DNA of 64,000 bases from Cytophagaceae bacterium (lineage in GTDB: Bacteria > Bacteroidota > Bacteroidia > Flavobacteriales > Flavobacteriaceae): positions 1 to 64,000 of the forward strand of contig PALD01000069.1 of NCBI GenBank assembly GCA_002710685.1. The letters are read 5' to 3'. The translations under genes and the position numbers were made by a program. A model generated the notes under the pieces. It worked only from the letters and a program-made list of their open reading frames with translations. It searched no databases and was not told the DNA's origin. Of this stretch, positions 34,383-42,330 are shown one piece after another; positions within the stretch are counted from its first letter, which is position 1; each line of letters starts with the position of its first letter.

Positions 34383-37163
34383 TTAAAGCTTTTCTTTTAG
34401 ATATGCAGCAGTATAGGATGTTTTGTTTTTTGCCACTTCTTCGGGCGTGCCCGCCGCCACAATATTCCCTCCGGTTTCCCCACCATTGAGCCCTAGGTCA
34501 ATAATATGATCGGCACATTTGATCAAGTCCAGGTTATGCTCGACCACCAGGATAGAATGCCCTTTTTCAAGCAACGCCTCAAATGAAGCAAGCAGCTTTT
34601 TTATATCGTGAAAGTGCAGCCCCGTGGTGGGTTCATCAAAAATAAAAAGTGCCTTGTCCTTGGTCATACCCTTTACTAAAAAGGAGGCCAGTTTGATACG
34701 CTGTGCCTCACCGCCAGAGAGGGTGGATGAACTTTGACCCAGCGTGACATAGCCCAGCCCCACGTCTTGCAATGGTTTTAGCTTGCGGCTTATCTTATCT
34801 TCTTTATGCTCTGTAAAAAATGCCACTGCATCGTCAATGGTCATGTTGAGCACATCGTCGATATTCTTGTCTTTAAAGGTTACCTCAAGCACTTCCTTTT
34901 TAAAACGCTTGCCCTTGCAGGTCTCACACTCCAGGTGCACATCTGCCATAAACTGCATTTCAATGGTAACCTCGCCCTCGCCCTTACAGGTCTCACAACG
35001 GCCACCATCAACATTAAAAGAAAAATGCTTGGTCTTAAAGTTCCTTATCTTGCTTAGTTTTTGGTCTGCAAAAAGACTGCGGATGTCATCATAGGCCTTG
35101 ATATACGTGACGGGGTTTGAGCGTGAAGAACGGCCTATGGGGTTTTGATCAACAAACTCAATGTTCTTTATATTGTCAAACTTGCCCTCGACTTTTGAGA
35201 TCTGGCCCAGTTTTTCTCCATAGCCGCCGGTTTCCTTTAACATGGCAGGGTAGAGCAATTTCTTTACCAGTGTGGATTTACCACTACCAGACACCCCCGT
35301 CACGGCCACAAAAACACCCAGGGGGATGTGGGCATCAATATTTTTCAGGTTGTTTTCACGGCAACCTATGAGGTCCACATAATATTTTGATTCCCTTCGC
35401 TTTCGCGGAACTGGGATTTCTTCCTCCCCGTTTAGATATTTCGCCGTAAGGCTATCAGCTTTTAAAATCTCATCATAGGTGCCGGTCGCGACCACGTTAC
35501 CGCCAAAGGTTCCTGCCTCTGGGCCTATGTCTATGATTTCATCAGCCGCCTTCATGATGTCCTCGTCGTGCTCCACGACAATGACCGTGTTGCCCAGGTC
35601 GCGCAGGGATTTGAGCACGCCGATGAGTTTTTCGGTATCCTTGGGGTGCAGGCCTATACTGGGTTCATCTAAGATATACATGCTTCCCACCAGGCTACTG
35701 CCCAGCGAGGTTGCAAGGTTGATGCGCTGCGACTCACCACCTGAAAGTGTATTTGATTTTCGGTTGAGGGTGAGGTAGTCTAGCCCCACTTTTGACAAGA
35801 AATCCAGGCGGCTGGTGATTTCCTGGAGCAATCTTTTGGCCACCTTGTTCTCATAATCTGTAAGTTCAAGCTGGGCAAAGAACCGGGCCACCTTGGTAAG
35901 CGGTAAGTTCACCAGGTCAGTAATGGGGGTTCCGCCCACCTTTACATAAGAAGCTTCCTTGCGCAGGCGCTTGCCCCCACAGGTACGGCATCTGGTTTTT
36001 CCGCGGTAGCGGGAGAGCATCACGCGGTTCTGTATCTTATAGCTTTTTGACTCCAGGTGCTCAAAGAACTGGTTGAGGCCCTCAAAATATTCGTTACCCT
36101 TCCAGAGGGTTTTTTTCTGCTCTTCGGTAAGTTCAAAGTAGGGTTTATGTATGGGAAAATCAAACTTGTAGGCATTGTTTACCAGTACATCACGGTACCA
36201 GCTCATACTTTCTCCACGCCAGGGGAAAACGGCATTCTCGTAGATTGAAAGGCCTGTATTTGGCACGACGAGGTCCTCATCGATACCTATAACATCGCCA
36301 TAACCTTCACAGGTGGGGCAGGCACCATAGGGGTTGTTAAAACTGAACAGGTGAACGTTGGGCTCCATGAAGGTCATGCCATCCAGCTCAAAACTGTTGC
36401 TGAAAAGCCGTTGCTTGCCGCCATTCACCTCTTCAATGATGGCCTGGCCCTTGCCTTCATAAAAGGCCGTCTGCACGGCGTCTGCCAGGCGGTTGTAAAA
36501 ATCTTCATCATCAGCCGTGATGATGCGGTCCACCACCAAGAACAGCAAGTCGTCATCTGTTGCATCAGCCTCATCGATACGCACCACGGTATCGTTCACC
36601 TTGATACGTGCATACCCCTGTTGTTGCAATATTTTCAGCTTGTCCTCAAGGCTTCTTCCCTGTTCCACGAGCAAGGGTGCCAGCAACAGCAGTTTAGACC
36701 TATCATCATAGGTCTTTACATATTCAATGACATCAGTGACCGTGTCCTTTTTTACCTCGTTGCCAGAAACCGGCGAAAATGTCTTCCCTATACGGGCATA
36801 AAGCAACTTGAGGTAATCATAGATTTCCGTGCTGGTCCCCACGGTAGAGCGGGGGTTTGTGCTGTTGACCTTTTGCTCAATGGCAATGGCGGGGGCAATG
36901 CCCTTGATGTAGTCCACCTTGGGCTTATCTAACCGCCCCAAAAATTGACGCGCGTATGAAGAAAGGCTCTCCACATAACGCCGCTGCCCCTCTGCATAGA
37001 GTGTATCAAACGCCAGGCTGGACTTGCCAGACCCCGAAAGACCGGTAATGACCACCAGTTTATTGCGCGGGATGATGGCATCGATATCCTTGAGGTTGTG
37101 CAGTTTTGCACCTTTGATAATAATATTTTTTCTGGGGTCAACGGTTGAAACGTCTATTGTCAT
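34383..37163 (-). CDS. uvrA: UvrABC system protein A (excision nuclease ATPase)
   Basis: A 926-residue DNA damage-recognition ATPase. Two ABC modules: Walker A GLSGSGKSSLAFDTLYAEGQ near residue 33 and GVSGSGKSTL near 635, with signatures LSGGESQRI and LSGGEAQRI. Zinc-finger cysteines are seen in CPTCEGYG, CRTCGGKRL and CETCKGEGEV...CETCKGKRF. Length matches the family. It diverges from the sigma-factor gene. Confidence 0.97.
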   Translation of the reverse strand: MTIDVSTVDPRKNIIIKGAKLHNLKDIDAIIPRNKLVVITGLSGSGKSSLAFDTLYAEGQRRYVESLSSYARQFLGRLDKPKVDYIKGIAPAIAIEQKVNSTNPRSTVGTSTEIYDYLKLLYARIGKTFSPVSGNEVKKDTVTDVIEYVKTYDDRSKLLLLAPLLVEQGRSLEDKLKILQQQGYARIKVNDTVVRIDEADATDDDLLFLVVDRIITADDEDFYNRLADAVQTAFYEGKGQAIIEEVNGGKQRLFSNSFELDGMTFMEPNVHLFSFNNPYGACPTCEGYGDVIGIDEDLVVPNTGLSIYENAVFPWRGESMSWYRDVLVNNAYKFDFPIHKPYFELTEEQKKTLWKGNEYFEGLNQFFEHLESKSYKIQNRVMLSRYRGKTRCRTCGGKRLRKEASYVKVGGTPITDLVNLPLTKVARFFAQLELTDYENKVAKRLLQEITSRLDFLSKVGLDYLTLNRKSNTLSGGESQRINLATSLGSSLVGSMYILDEPSIGLHPKDTEKLIGVLKSLRDLGNTVIVVEHDEDIMKAADEIIDIGPEAGTFGGNVVATGTYDEILKADSLTAKYLNGEEEIPVPRKRRESKYYVDLIGCRENNLKNIDAHIPLGVFVAVTGVSGSGKSTLVKKLLYPAMLKETGGYGEKLGQISKVEGKFDNIKNIEFVDQNPIGRSSRSNPVTYIKAYDDIRSLFADQKLSKIRNFKTKHFSFNVDGGRCETCKGEGEVTIEMQFMADVHLECETCKGKRFKKEVLEVTFKDKNIDDVLNMTIDDAVAFFTEHKEDKISRKLKPLQDVGLGYVTLGQSSSTLSGGEAQRIKLASFLVKGMTKDKALFIFDEPTTGLHFHDIKKLLASFEALLEKGHSILVVEHNLDLIKCADHIIDLGLNGGETGGNIVAAGTPEEVAKNKTSYTAAYLKEKL

Positions 37164-37330
37164 ATCGTTAAAAAGACTTCGGTTTAATGTAGTGTGCGCT
37201 CGTTCAGATCACTAGGAAATCACACGTTTTTCTGGCTTTCGCCAAAAGGTTTACAAAGATAATTCAATGCAAGTATTATTTTAAGGATAATACGCTAACA
37301 AGCTGTTAATGTTAAATTTATTGGCATAAA

Positions 37331-37362
37331 TTGTTTATTTGGAATGAAAGTTGTTATATTTG
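37331..37362 (+). promoter_or_regulatory. Promoter of the ECF sigma gene
   Basis: TTG (37331-37333), 21 bp, TATATTTG (37355-37362), matching the Bacteroidota -33/-7 pattern TTG...TAnnTTTG. It predicts an untranslated leader of about 95 nt. Confidence 0.5.
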
Positions 37363-37462
37363 ATCCAATGTTAACAAATAAATAAGAGCCTATATACACT
37401 ATTACTTTTTAGCTTATTAATCCCGGCCGCAAGGTCAAACTTTAACCTACAAAAGTAATCGT

Positions 37463-38047
37463 ATGAAGGATGTGTTAACTAATGACGCGACCCTAGTCAA
37501 GAACTACCTCAAGGGTGATGAGACTGCACTTTCCTGCCTCATCAATAGACATCAACAAAGAATTTATAGTTTTATCTACAGCAAGGTCTACGACCGTGAC
37601 ATCACTGAAGATATCTTCCAGGATACCTTTATCAAGGTCATAAAGACCCTTAAACGCGGTGGATATAATGAAGAAGGTAAATTTCTTCCATGGGTCATGC
37701 GCATCGCACATAACCTGGTCATTGACCATTTTAGAAAAAACAACCGCATGCCCAAGTTTGACAACAGCGGCGAGTTCAGTATTTTTTCGGTTTTGAGCGA
37801 CAGTAGCCTCAATGCCGAGAAACAAATCATCAAGGACCAGGTTGAAGATGATGTAAGAAAACTTATCGAGGAACTACCTGATGATCAAAAGGAAGTCCTC
37901 AAAATGAGGATCTATAAAGATATGAGTTTCAAGGAAATCGCAGATAAGACAGATGTAAGCATCAATACCGCTCTGGGGCGTATGCGCTATGCACTTATCA
38001 ATTTAAGAAAGGTCATTGACAAGCATAATATAATTTTAACAAACTAA
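37463..38047 (+). CDS. ECF-type RNA polymerase sigma factor
   Basis: A 194-residue sigma-70-family protein with region 2 (about 20-90; YSFIYSKVYDRDITEDIFQDTFIKVIKTL, FLPWVMRIAHNLVIDHFRKN) and region 4 (about 130-185; LIEELPDDQKEVLKMRIYKDMSFKEIADKTDVSINTALGRMRYAL). No anti-sigma transmembrane gene follows. Instead a 47-codon gene starts 58 bp downstream. This sigma type is common and conserved in Flavobacteriia; the regulon is not visible here. Confidence 0.92.
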   Translation: MKDVLTNDATLVKNYLKGDETALSCLINRHQQRIYSFIYSKVYDRDITEDIFQDTFIKVIKTLKRGGYNEEGKFLPWVMRIAHNLVIDHFRKNNRMPKFDNSGEFSIFSVLSDSSLNAEKQIIKDQVEDDVRKLIEELPDDQKEVLKMRIYKDMSFKEIADKTDVSINTALGRMRYALINLRKVIDKHNIILTN

Positions 38048-38105
38048 GGTAAACTAAAACCATAAACGGTGCGTTATTAAGTAGATTAATATTAAAACGC
38101 ATCGC

Positions 38106-38249
38106 ATGGCTCAAAGCTACCCTAAACCCCACGATTGTGGGTCACATTGTCAACCTAAAAAAGAAACCGTTGAATTTCTGCTAAGTTATTCAAGGGCTTT
38201 AAGTGTTATCAATTCCAAGAATGGGAAGTATGAAATCCTTCTCAACTAA
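38106..38249 (+). CDS. Small conserved protein downstream of the sigma factor
   Basis: A 47-residue gene (MAQSYPKPHDCGSHCQPKKE ... ETVEFLLSYSRAL ... KYEILLN). The PHDCGSHC motif has two cysteines and two histidines suitable for binding one metal ion, followed by a short amphipathic helix. It lies between the sigma gene and a strong terminator, so it is probably co-transcribed. I recall similar short proteins beside this sigma factor in other Flavobacteriia. Its role as a zinc-binding partner or anti-sigma factor is speculation. Confidence 0.75.
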   Translation: MAQSYPKPHDCGSHCQPKKETVEFLLSYSRALSVINSKNGKYEILLN

Positions 38250-38255
38250 ACTTTG

Positions 38256-38285
38256 AAAAGCCCGTTTCGCCAGCGGGCTTTTTTT
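38256..38285. terminator. Bidirectional intrinsic terminator
   Basis: AAGCCCG (38258-38264) pairs with CGGGCTT (38274-38280) across TTTCGCCAG-type loop bases, with an A-run on the left and a seven-T run on the right. It separates the sigma operon from the convergent endonuclease III gene. Confidence 0.85.
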
Positions 38286-38934
38286 ATTTTTTGTAATATT
38301 CTTTCAACACGGTTTTCCTGCCTATCGTGGCCGTGATGATATCGTTTTCCAGTTTCCATCCACGTGCCGGGCTGTATTGGCGGCCATACCATATTATCTG
38401 CAGGTGCAAGGTGTTCCATAAATCTTTAGGAAACATACGTTTTGCATCTTTTTCTGTCTGTACCACATTTTTACCATTGCTCAAGCCCCAGCGGTACATC
38501 AAGCGGTGAATATGCGTGTCCACGGGAAATGCCGGTACATTAAAAGCTTGAGAAACAACCACACTGGCGGTCTTGTGCCCCACGGCTGGTAACTGTTCTA
38601 GTTCTTCAATGGTCTGGGGTACCTGTCCTTTGTATTTTTCAATTAAAATCTGCGAAAGGCCGTGAATACCCTTTGATTTCATGGGCGAGAGCCCCACAGG
38701 TTTGATGATTTCCCGTATTTCTTCAATGGATAATTTGACCATGTCATAAGGATTGTCAGCTACTTCAAATAGCAAAGGCGTGATTTGATTGACCTTGACA
38801 TCAGTGCTCTGGGCGCTCATCAACACGGCGATCAACAAGGTATAGGGGTCTTTGTGGTCTAAGGGGATGGGGATTTGTGGATAGAGCCTATTTAACGTGG
38901 ATATAACGAAACCTACCTTTTCAGCCTTGGTCAT
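38284..38934 (-). CDS. nth: Endonuclease III without an iron-sulfur cluster
   Basis: A 216-residue base-excision glycosylase/AP lyase for oxidised pyrimidines. The helix-hairpin-helix LPAVGHKTASVVVSQAF holds the catalytic Lys, and FPVDTHIHRL the catalytic Asp. The C terminus, GRQYSPARGWKLENDIITATIGRK, lacks all four cysteines of the usual [4Fe-4S] loop, and the whole protein contains no cysteine. The ATG at 38934 is preferred over a GTG at 38952, because a TATTTTTG promoter box (38954-38961) would start transcription near 38947. Confidence 0.92.
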   Translation of the reverse strand: MTKAEKVGFVISTLNRLYPQIPIPLDHKDPYTLLIAVLMSAQSTDVKVNQITPLLFEVADNPYDMVKLSIEEIREIIKPVGLSPMKSKGIHGLSQILIEKYKGQVPQTIEELEQLPAVGHKTASVVVSQAFNVPAFPVDTHIHRLMYRWGLSNGKNVVQTEKDAKRMFPKDLWNTLHLQIIWYGRQYSPARGWKLENDIITATIGRKTVLKEYYKK

Positions 38935-38967
38935 TTTGTCTAATTTTAGCACACAAAAATAGAGAAT

Positions 38968-39426
38968 ATGTTAACGAATAGACTTCAAATAGGGGACAAG
39001 GTGCCAAATTTTACCGCAAAAGATCAAGATGGAAATGAAATTTCACTTGACGATTACAAGGGAAAGAAACTTGTGGTCTTCTTTTATCCCAAAGCTTCAA
39101 CCCCTGGCTGCACGGCAGAGGCCTGTAACCTGAGTGATAATTACAAGGCCCTGCAGGATGCGGGCTATGAAATACTGGGTGTGAGCGCAGACTCAGAAAA
39201 GAGACAGGCCAATTTTAAGAATAAATACGGTTTTCCCTATCCCTTACTTGCAGATGAAGGCAAGATTGTCATCAATACCTTTGGCGTGTGGGGACCCAAA
39301 AAATTCATGGGCAAGGAGTATGATGGCATACACCGCACCACTTTTTTGATTGATGAAGAGGGCAAGGTGGCTGATGTCATCGAGAAGGTCAAGACAAAAG
39401 ATCATGCCGCACAGATATTGGGCTGA
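38968..39426 (+). CDS. bcp: Thioredoxin-dependent thiol peroxidase (Bcp/PrxQ)
   Basis: A 152-residue peroxiredoxin that reduces peroxides. The peroxidatic centre is PKASTPGCTAEACNL with the second (resolving) Cys five residues on, as in the two-Cys PrxQ type. FLIDEEGKVADVIEKVK closes the fold. It diverges from nth with 33 bp between starts. Confidence 0.95.
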   Translation: MLTNRLQIGDKVPNFTAKDQDGNEISLDDYKGKKLVVFFYPKASTPGCTAEACNLSDNYKALQDAGYEILGVSADSEKRQANFKNKYGFPYPLLADEGKIVINTFGVWGPKKFMGKEYDGIHRTTFLIDEEGKVADVIEKVKTKDHAAQILG

Positions 39427-39545
39427 TTTTCGCTTAAAGCGAAAAAGGAACAAGCCCCTTCTCATGGAGGATTTTATCTAGTCTGATTTTTTATATTTGA
39501 AAGAATAGGGTGTGAACAACATAATTAATTGAGCACATATAAAAT

Positions 39546-39576
39546 AAAAAACCCCAGCAAGATGCTGGGGTTTTTT
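39546..39576 (-). terminator. Terminator of tRNA-Met
   Basis: ACCCCAGCA, loop AGA, TGCTGGGGT (39551-39571): a perfect 9-bp stem; the minus-strand transcript ends in a T-run. It starts right after the tRNA 3' end. Confidence 0.88.
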
Positions 39577-39577
39577 G

Positions 39578-39651
39578 TAGCGTGGGGGAGATTTGAACTC
39601 CCGACCTCCGGGTTATGAATCCGACGCTCTAACCAACTGAGCTACCACGCC
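39578..39651 (-). tRNA. tRNA-Met (anticodon CAT)
   Basis: On the minus strand a 74-nt cloverleaf: acceptor GGCGTGG with CCACGCT, D arm GCTCAGTTGGTTAGAGC, anticodon loop TTCATAA (CAT at positions 34-36), T arm with GTTCAAATC. The 31-39 pair is A-C, otherwise the anticodon stem pairs. CCA is not encoded. The T at 33 and A at 37 are normal. It is an elongator-type tRNA by its acceptor stem, because position 1-72 pairs (G-T). Confidence 0.93.
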
Positions 39652-39802
39652 ATTTTACATTTTCAATAAAAAAAGTACTAAAGTCAACTTTTAAGCAAGC
39701 TTGCTCTTCTAAGCATCACAAACAACTGGAAAACACAATAATCTTCAAGCCTAAAACCGGGGTTAAAATAACCTTGTGAGAGCCTACCTGCTTTAGCGGG
39801 TG

Positions 39803-39832
39803 CAAATATAATAACATTTGTTTGTTGCGCAA
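39803..39832 (-). promoter_or_regulatory. Promoter of tRNA-Met
   Basis: On the minus strand TTG (39832-39830), 19 bp, TATATTTG (39810-39803): an exact fit to the Bacteroidota sigma consensus. Start point predicted near 39796, which gives a precursor leader of about 145 nt. Confidence 0.6.
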
Positions 39833-39918
39833 GTGTGGATAACGTCAAAATATTTTTTTTTCGTATCCTTTAAAAGTAACACGAGAATATTTATATTGGC
39901 GGGCATAACAAGAAATCA

Positions 39919-40311
39919 ATGGAAGACAAAGTGAAATTTGAGATGGAATTTCCTATACAGGCATCACCATCACTATTATATCAATATATGTCCACCCCTT
40001 CAGGTATGTCAGAGTGGTTTGCTGACAACGTAAACTCCCGTGGGGAATACTATACATTTATCTGGAACGGAGCTGAGGAAAAAGCAAAACTACTGGGCAA
40101 AAAAAGCGGTGAACGCATAAAATTTAGGTGGATGGATGACGTGGAGGATGAAGAACCCTATTTCTTTGAACTGCGCATCCAGGTAGATGACATCACAAAA
40201 GATGTATCGCTTATCGTTACTGATTTTGCCGAGGAAGATGAGGTAGATGAAGGAAAAATGTTCTGGGACAATCAGATATCAGAATTGAAACACGTCATAG
40301 GTTCAACCTAG
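39919..40311 (+). CDS. START-like domain protein
   Basis: A 130-residue protein of the Bacteroidota START-like (AHSA1/SRPBCC-related) family, with a hydrophobic cavity built on a helix-grip fold: VKFEMEFPIQASPSLLYQYMSTPSGMSEWFADNV, then IKFRWMDD and VTDFAEEDEVDEGKMFWDNQISELKHVIG. Conserved next to this aminotransferase gene in relatives as far as I remember. Ligand unknown. Confidence 0.85.
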   Translation: MEDKVKFEMEFPIQASPSLLYQYMSTPSGMSEWFADNVNSRGEYYTFIWNGAEEKAKLLGKKSGERIKFRWMDDVEDEEPYFFELRIQVDDITKDVSLIVTDFAEEDEVDEGKMFWDNQISELKHVIGST

Positions 40312-40337
40312 AAAAGCATACATAAAACGTATATTTG

Positions 40338-40365
40338 TCCCTTTGTCTTGCAAAGGGATTTTTTT
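40338..40365 (+). terminator. Intrinsic terminator ending at the next start codon
   Basis: TCCCTTTG (40338-40345), loop TCTTG, CAAAGGGA (40351-40358), then seven T (40359-40365). The ATG of the aminotransferase is at 40366. A perfect 8-bp stem. Confidence 0.8.
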
Positions 40366-41205
40366 ATGATTAATTTCAACGGAAATATAGTTGAATCACC
40401 CACGTTCACTGCTGATAACCGGGGTGTGCTTTATGGGGATGGCGTGTTTGAGACCATGCGCTACAGCGGGGATAAAATCTATTTTTGGGAAGAACATTAC
40501 CTCAGGCTCATGGCCTCGATGCGCATCATGCGTATGGATATCCCCATGGGGTTTACCATGGAAAAGCTAGAGGAAGAAGTTATAAAATGCCTTACGGCGA
40601 ATGGTCTTGCACAGGCATCTGCACGGGTGCGCCTTACCGTTTATAGAAACGATGGGGGCACATACCTTCCTCAAGACAATGGCGTGGGGTATTTTATTTC
40701 GGCGAAAGCCTTACAGAACCCCTTTTTTACCCTGGATGATGAAACCTATGAGGTAGAACTCTACAAGGACCACTACCTCAGTGCAGACCTGCTTTCTACC
40801 ATAAAATCAACAAACAGGCTCATCAATATTACCGGAAGCATCTTTGCTGATGAAAATGGTTATCAAAACTGCCTATTGCTCAACAATAACAAGATGGTTG
40901 TAGAGGCCTTGAACGGCAATGTCTTCCTGGTGAAGGGCAATACCCTTAAAACGCCTCCCCTTGCAGATGGTTGCCTGCGGGGCATCATCCGCAAGCAGGT
41001 TCTTGATATATTGGGCAAGGTTGAGGATTTTGAAGTTGAAGAAGCATCCATCTCGCCCTTTGAACTGCAAAAGGCAGATGAGGTTTTTATAACCAATTCA
41101 ATCTTGGGGATACGGCCGGTGACTAAATACCGCAAGAAGTCATTTAATACAGGCGTTGCCCGCAAGCTGCTGGGCATGTTGAACGCCAAGGCAAGGTTGG
41201 GTTAA
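40366..41205 (+). CDS. PLP-dependent aminotransferase, class IV
   Basis: A 279-residue fold-type IV enzyme (branched-chain/D-amino acid aminotransferase or aminodeoxychorismate lyase). N terminus MINFNGNIVESPTFTADNRG, RGVLYGDGVFETMRY, and the PLP lysine in IKSTNRLINIT-type context (DLLSTIKSTNRLINI). The C-terminal phosphate-binding part is GCLRGIIRKQVLDI and FITNSILGIRPV. The substrate class cannot be fixed by reading; PabC-like lyase activity is likely given the length. The start at 40366 follows a terminator without a gap. Its stop overlaps that of the convergent yqgE by four bases. Confidence 0.88.
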   Translation: MINFNGNIVESPTFTADNRGVLYGDGVFETMRYSGDKIYFWEEHYLRLMASMRIMRMDIPMGFTMEKLEEEVIKCLTANGLAQASARVRLTVYRNDGGTYLPQDNGVGYFISAKALQNPFFTLDDETYEVELYKDHYLSADLLSTIKSTNRLINITGSIFADENGYQNCLLLNNNKMVVEALNGNVFLVKGNTLKTPPLADGCLRGIIRKQVLDILGKVEDFEVEEASISPFELQKADEVFITNSILGIRPVTKYRKKSFNTGVARKLLGMLNAKARLG

Positions 41206-41762
41206 TTGTACGCAGGATTTTCAGGTGCATTTGACCATATGAGGTAATCACCTCCCAGTTCTACCATTTTTTCTTTCCAGAATTCTGGCAAACACTTGCT
41301 TATGATTTCTTTTTCATAGGTGTTTTCTGCAATGATCCAGGAACGGGAGTCCAGCTCATCGTCAAGTTGATTACTATCCCAACCGCTATATCCTAGAAAG
41401 AAACGTATTTCATCTTCCCGTATCTTGTTTTGCGCAAGGAGTTCTATGACCTTGTTGAAATTACCGCCCCAGTAAATACCGGCTGATATCTCCACGCTGT
41501 CAGGGATAAGTTCTGGCACCTTGTGTATAAAATAGAGGTTATCCTGCTCAACGGGGCCACCGTTAAAGATCTTCATGGTTGATTTTACCTCTGGGATGAG
41601 TTCTGAAAGCGTAAAGCTCAGGGGCTTGTTAAGTATGAACCCTACAGAGCCTTCGTGGGTATGGTTTGCCAGTAAAACCACTGACCTATTGAAAGAAACA
41701 TCCCCGATGATAGAAGGTTCTGCTATAAGAAGATTACCTTTTGTGGGCCTGCTTGTGTCCAT
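41202..41762 (-). CDS. YqgE/AlgH family protein
   Basis: A 186-residue protein with the family signature GNLLIAEPSIIGDVSFNRSVVLLANH, GSVGFILNKPL, FNGGPVEQDNLYFIHKVP and FLGYSGWDSNQLDDEL. The fold is known but the biochemical role is not. The usual order in relatives is yqgE beside HU and the aminotransferase, as here. Confidence 0.93.
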   Translation of the reverse strand: MDTSRPTKGNLLIAEPSIIGDVSFNRSVVLLANHTHEGSVGFILNKPLSFTLSELIPEVKSTMKIFNGGPVEQDNLYFIHKVPELIPDSVEISAGIYWGGNFNKVIELLAQNKIREDEIRFFLGYSGWDSNQLDDELDSRSWIIAENTYEKEIISKCLPEFWKEKMVELGGDYLIWSNAPENPAYN

Positions 41763-41826
41763 AGGCTATTTTTGTTAACTTCTAATCTAAGGTATTTTTC
41801 TTTTAAATCCAATTTTGAACAAAAAA

Positions 41827-41851
41827 ATAAGCCCTTTATAAAAGGGCTTAT
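41827..41851. terminator. Intrinsic terminator of the HU gene
   Basis: An 11-bp perfect stem, ATAAGCCCTTT / AAAGGGCTTAT with a 3-nt loop, flanked by A-runs and T-runs on both strands. It lies 22 bp after the HU stop. Confidence 0.88.
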
Positions 41852-41872
41852 CAAAAAATATGTTTAACTATC

Positions 41873-42145
41873 TTAGTTTACAGAGTCAGAAAGTTCTGAT
41901 CCAGCTTTGAATTTTACTACGTTTTTAGCAGCAATCTTGATAGTTTTTCCTGTTTGTGGGTTTCTACCTTCGCGGGCTGCACGTTTAGAAACGCTCCAAG
42001 AACCAAAACCAACTAGGGAAATACGGCCACCTTTTTTAAGGGTTCCTTCTACATTTCCTAGAAAAGATTCTAGTGCTTTCTTAGCAGCAGCTTTTGTAAT
42101 TCCAGCGTCAGCCGCCATTGCATCAATTAAATCTGATTTGTTCAT
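41873..42145 (-). CDS. HU-family DNA-binding protein
   Basis: A 90-residue histone-like protein: MNKSDLIDAMAADAGITKAAAKKALESFL, RISLVGFGSWSVSKRAAREGRNPQTGKTIKI (DNA-bending arm) and AAKNVVKFKAGSELSDSVN. It coats and bends DNA. Strong promoter upstream and terminator downstream fit an abundant product. Confidence 0.97.
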   Translation of the reverse strand: MNKSDLIDAMAADAGITKAAAKKALESFLGNVEGTLKKGGRISLVGFGSWSVSKRAAREGRNPQTGKTIKIAAKNVVKFKAGSELSDSVN

Positions 42146-42195
42146 AATATGAATTTTAAAATTAAATGTTGGTTAAACTTTGTTTTATGGACTAA

Positions 42196-42225
42196 CAAAT
42201 TTATGTGGATTATCCTATTAGCCAA
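42196..42225 (-). promoter_or_regulatory. Promoter of the HU gene
   Basis: On the minus strand TTG (42225-42223), 19 bp, TAAATTTG (42203-42196), an exact match to the Bacteroidota pattern. Predicted leader about 45 nt. Confidence 0.65.
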
Positions 42226-42330
42226 GTAATGACGCAGGAAATAGACTGTTTTGTTGATAACTTGGGGCTATTGTTGATAATCGTTCGGCATTTTTAAGAA
42301 AAATTTGGTAACTATCAGTGTTAATGCGGC

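Noticed and set aside
36351-36932. 193-codon plus-strand frame opposite uvrA
   Set aside because: Antisense shadow of the conserved uvrA coding sequence.
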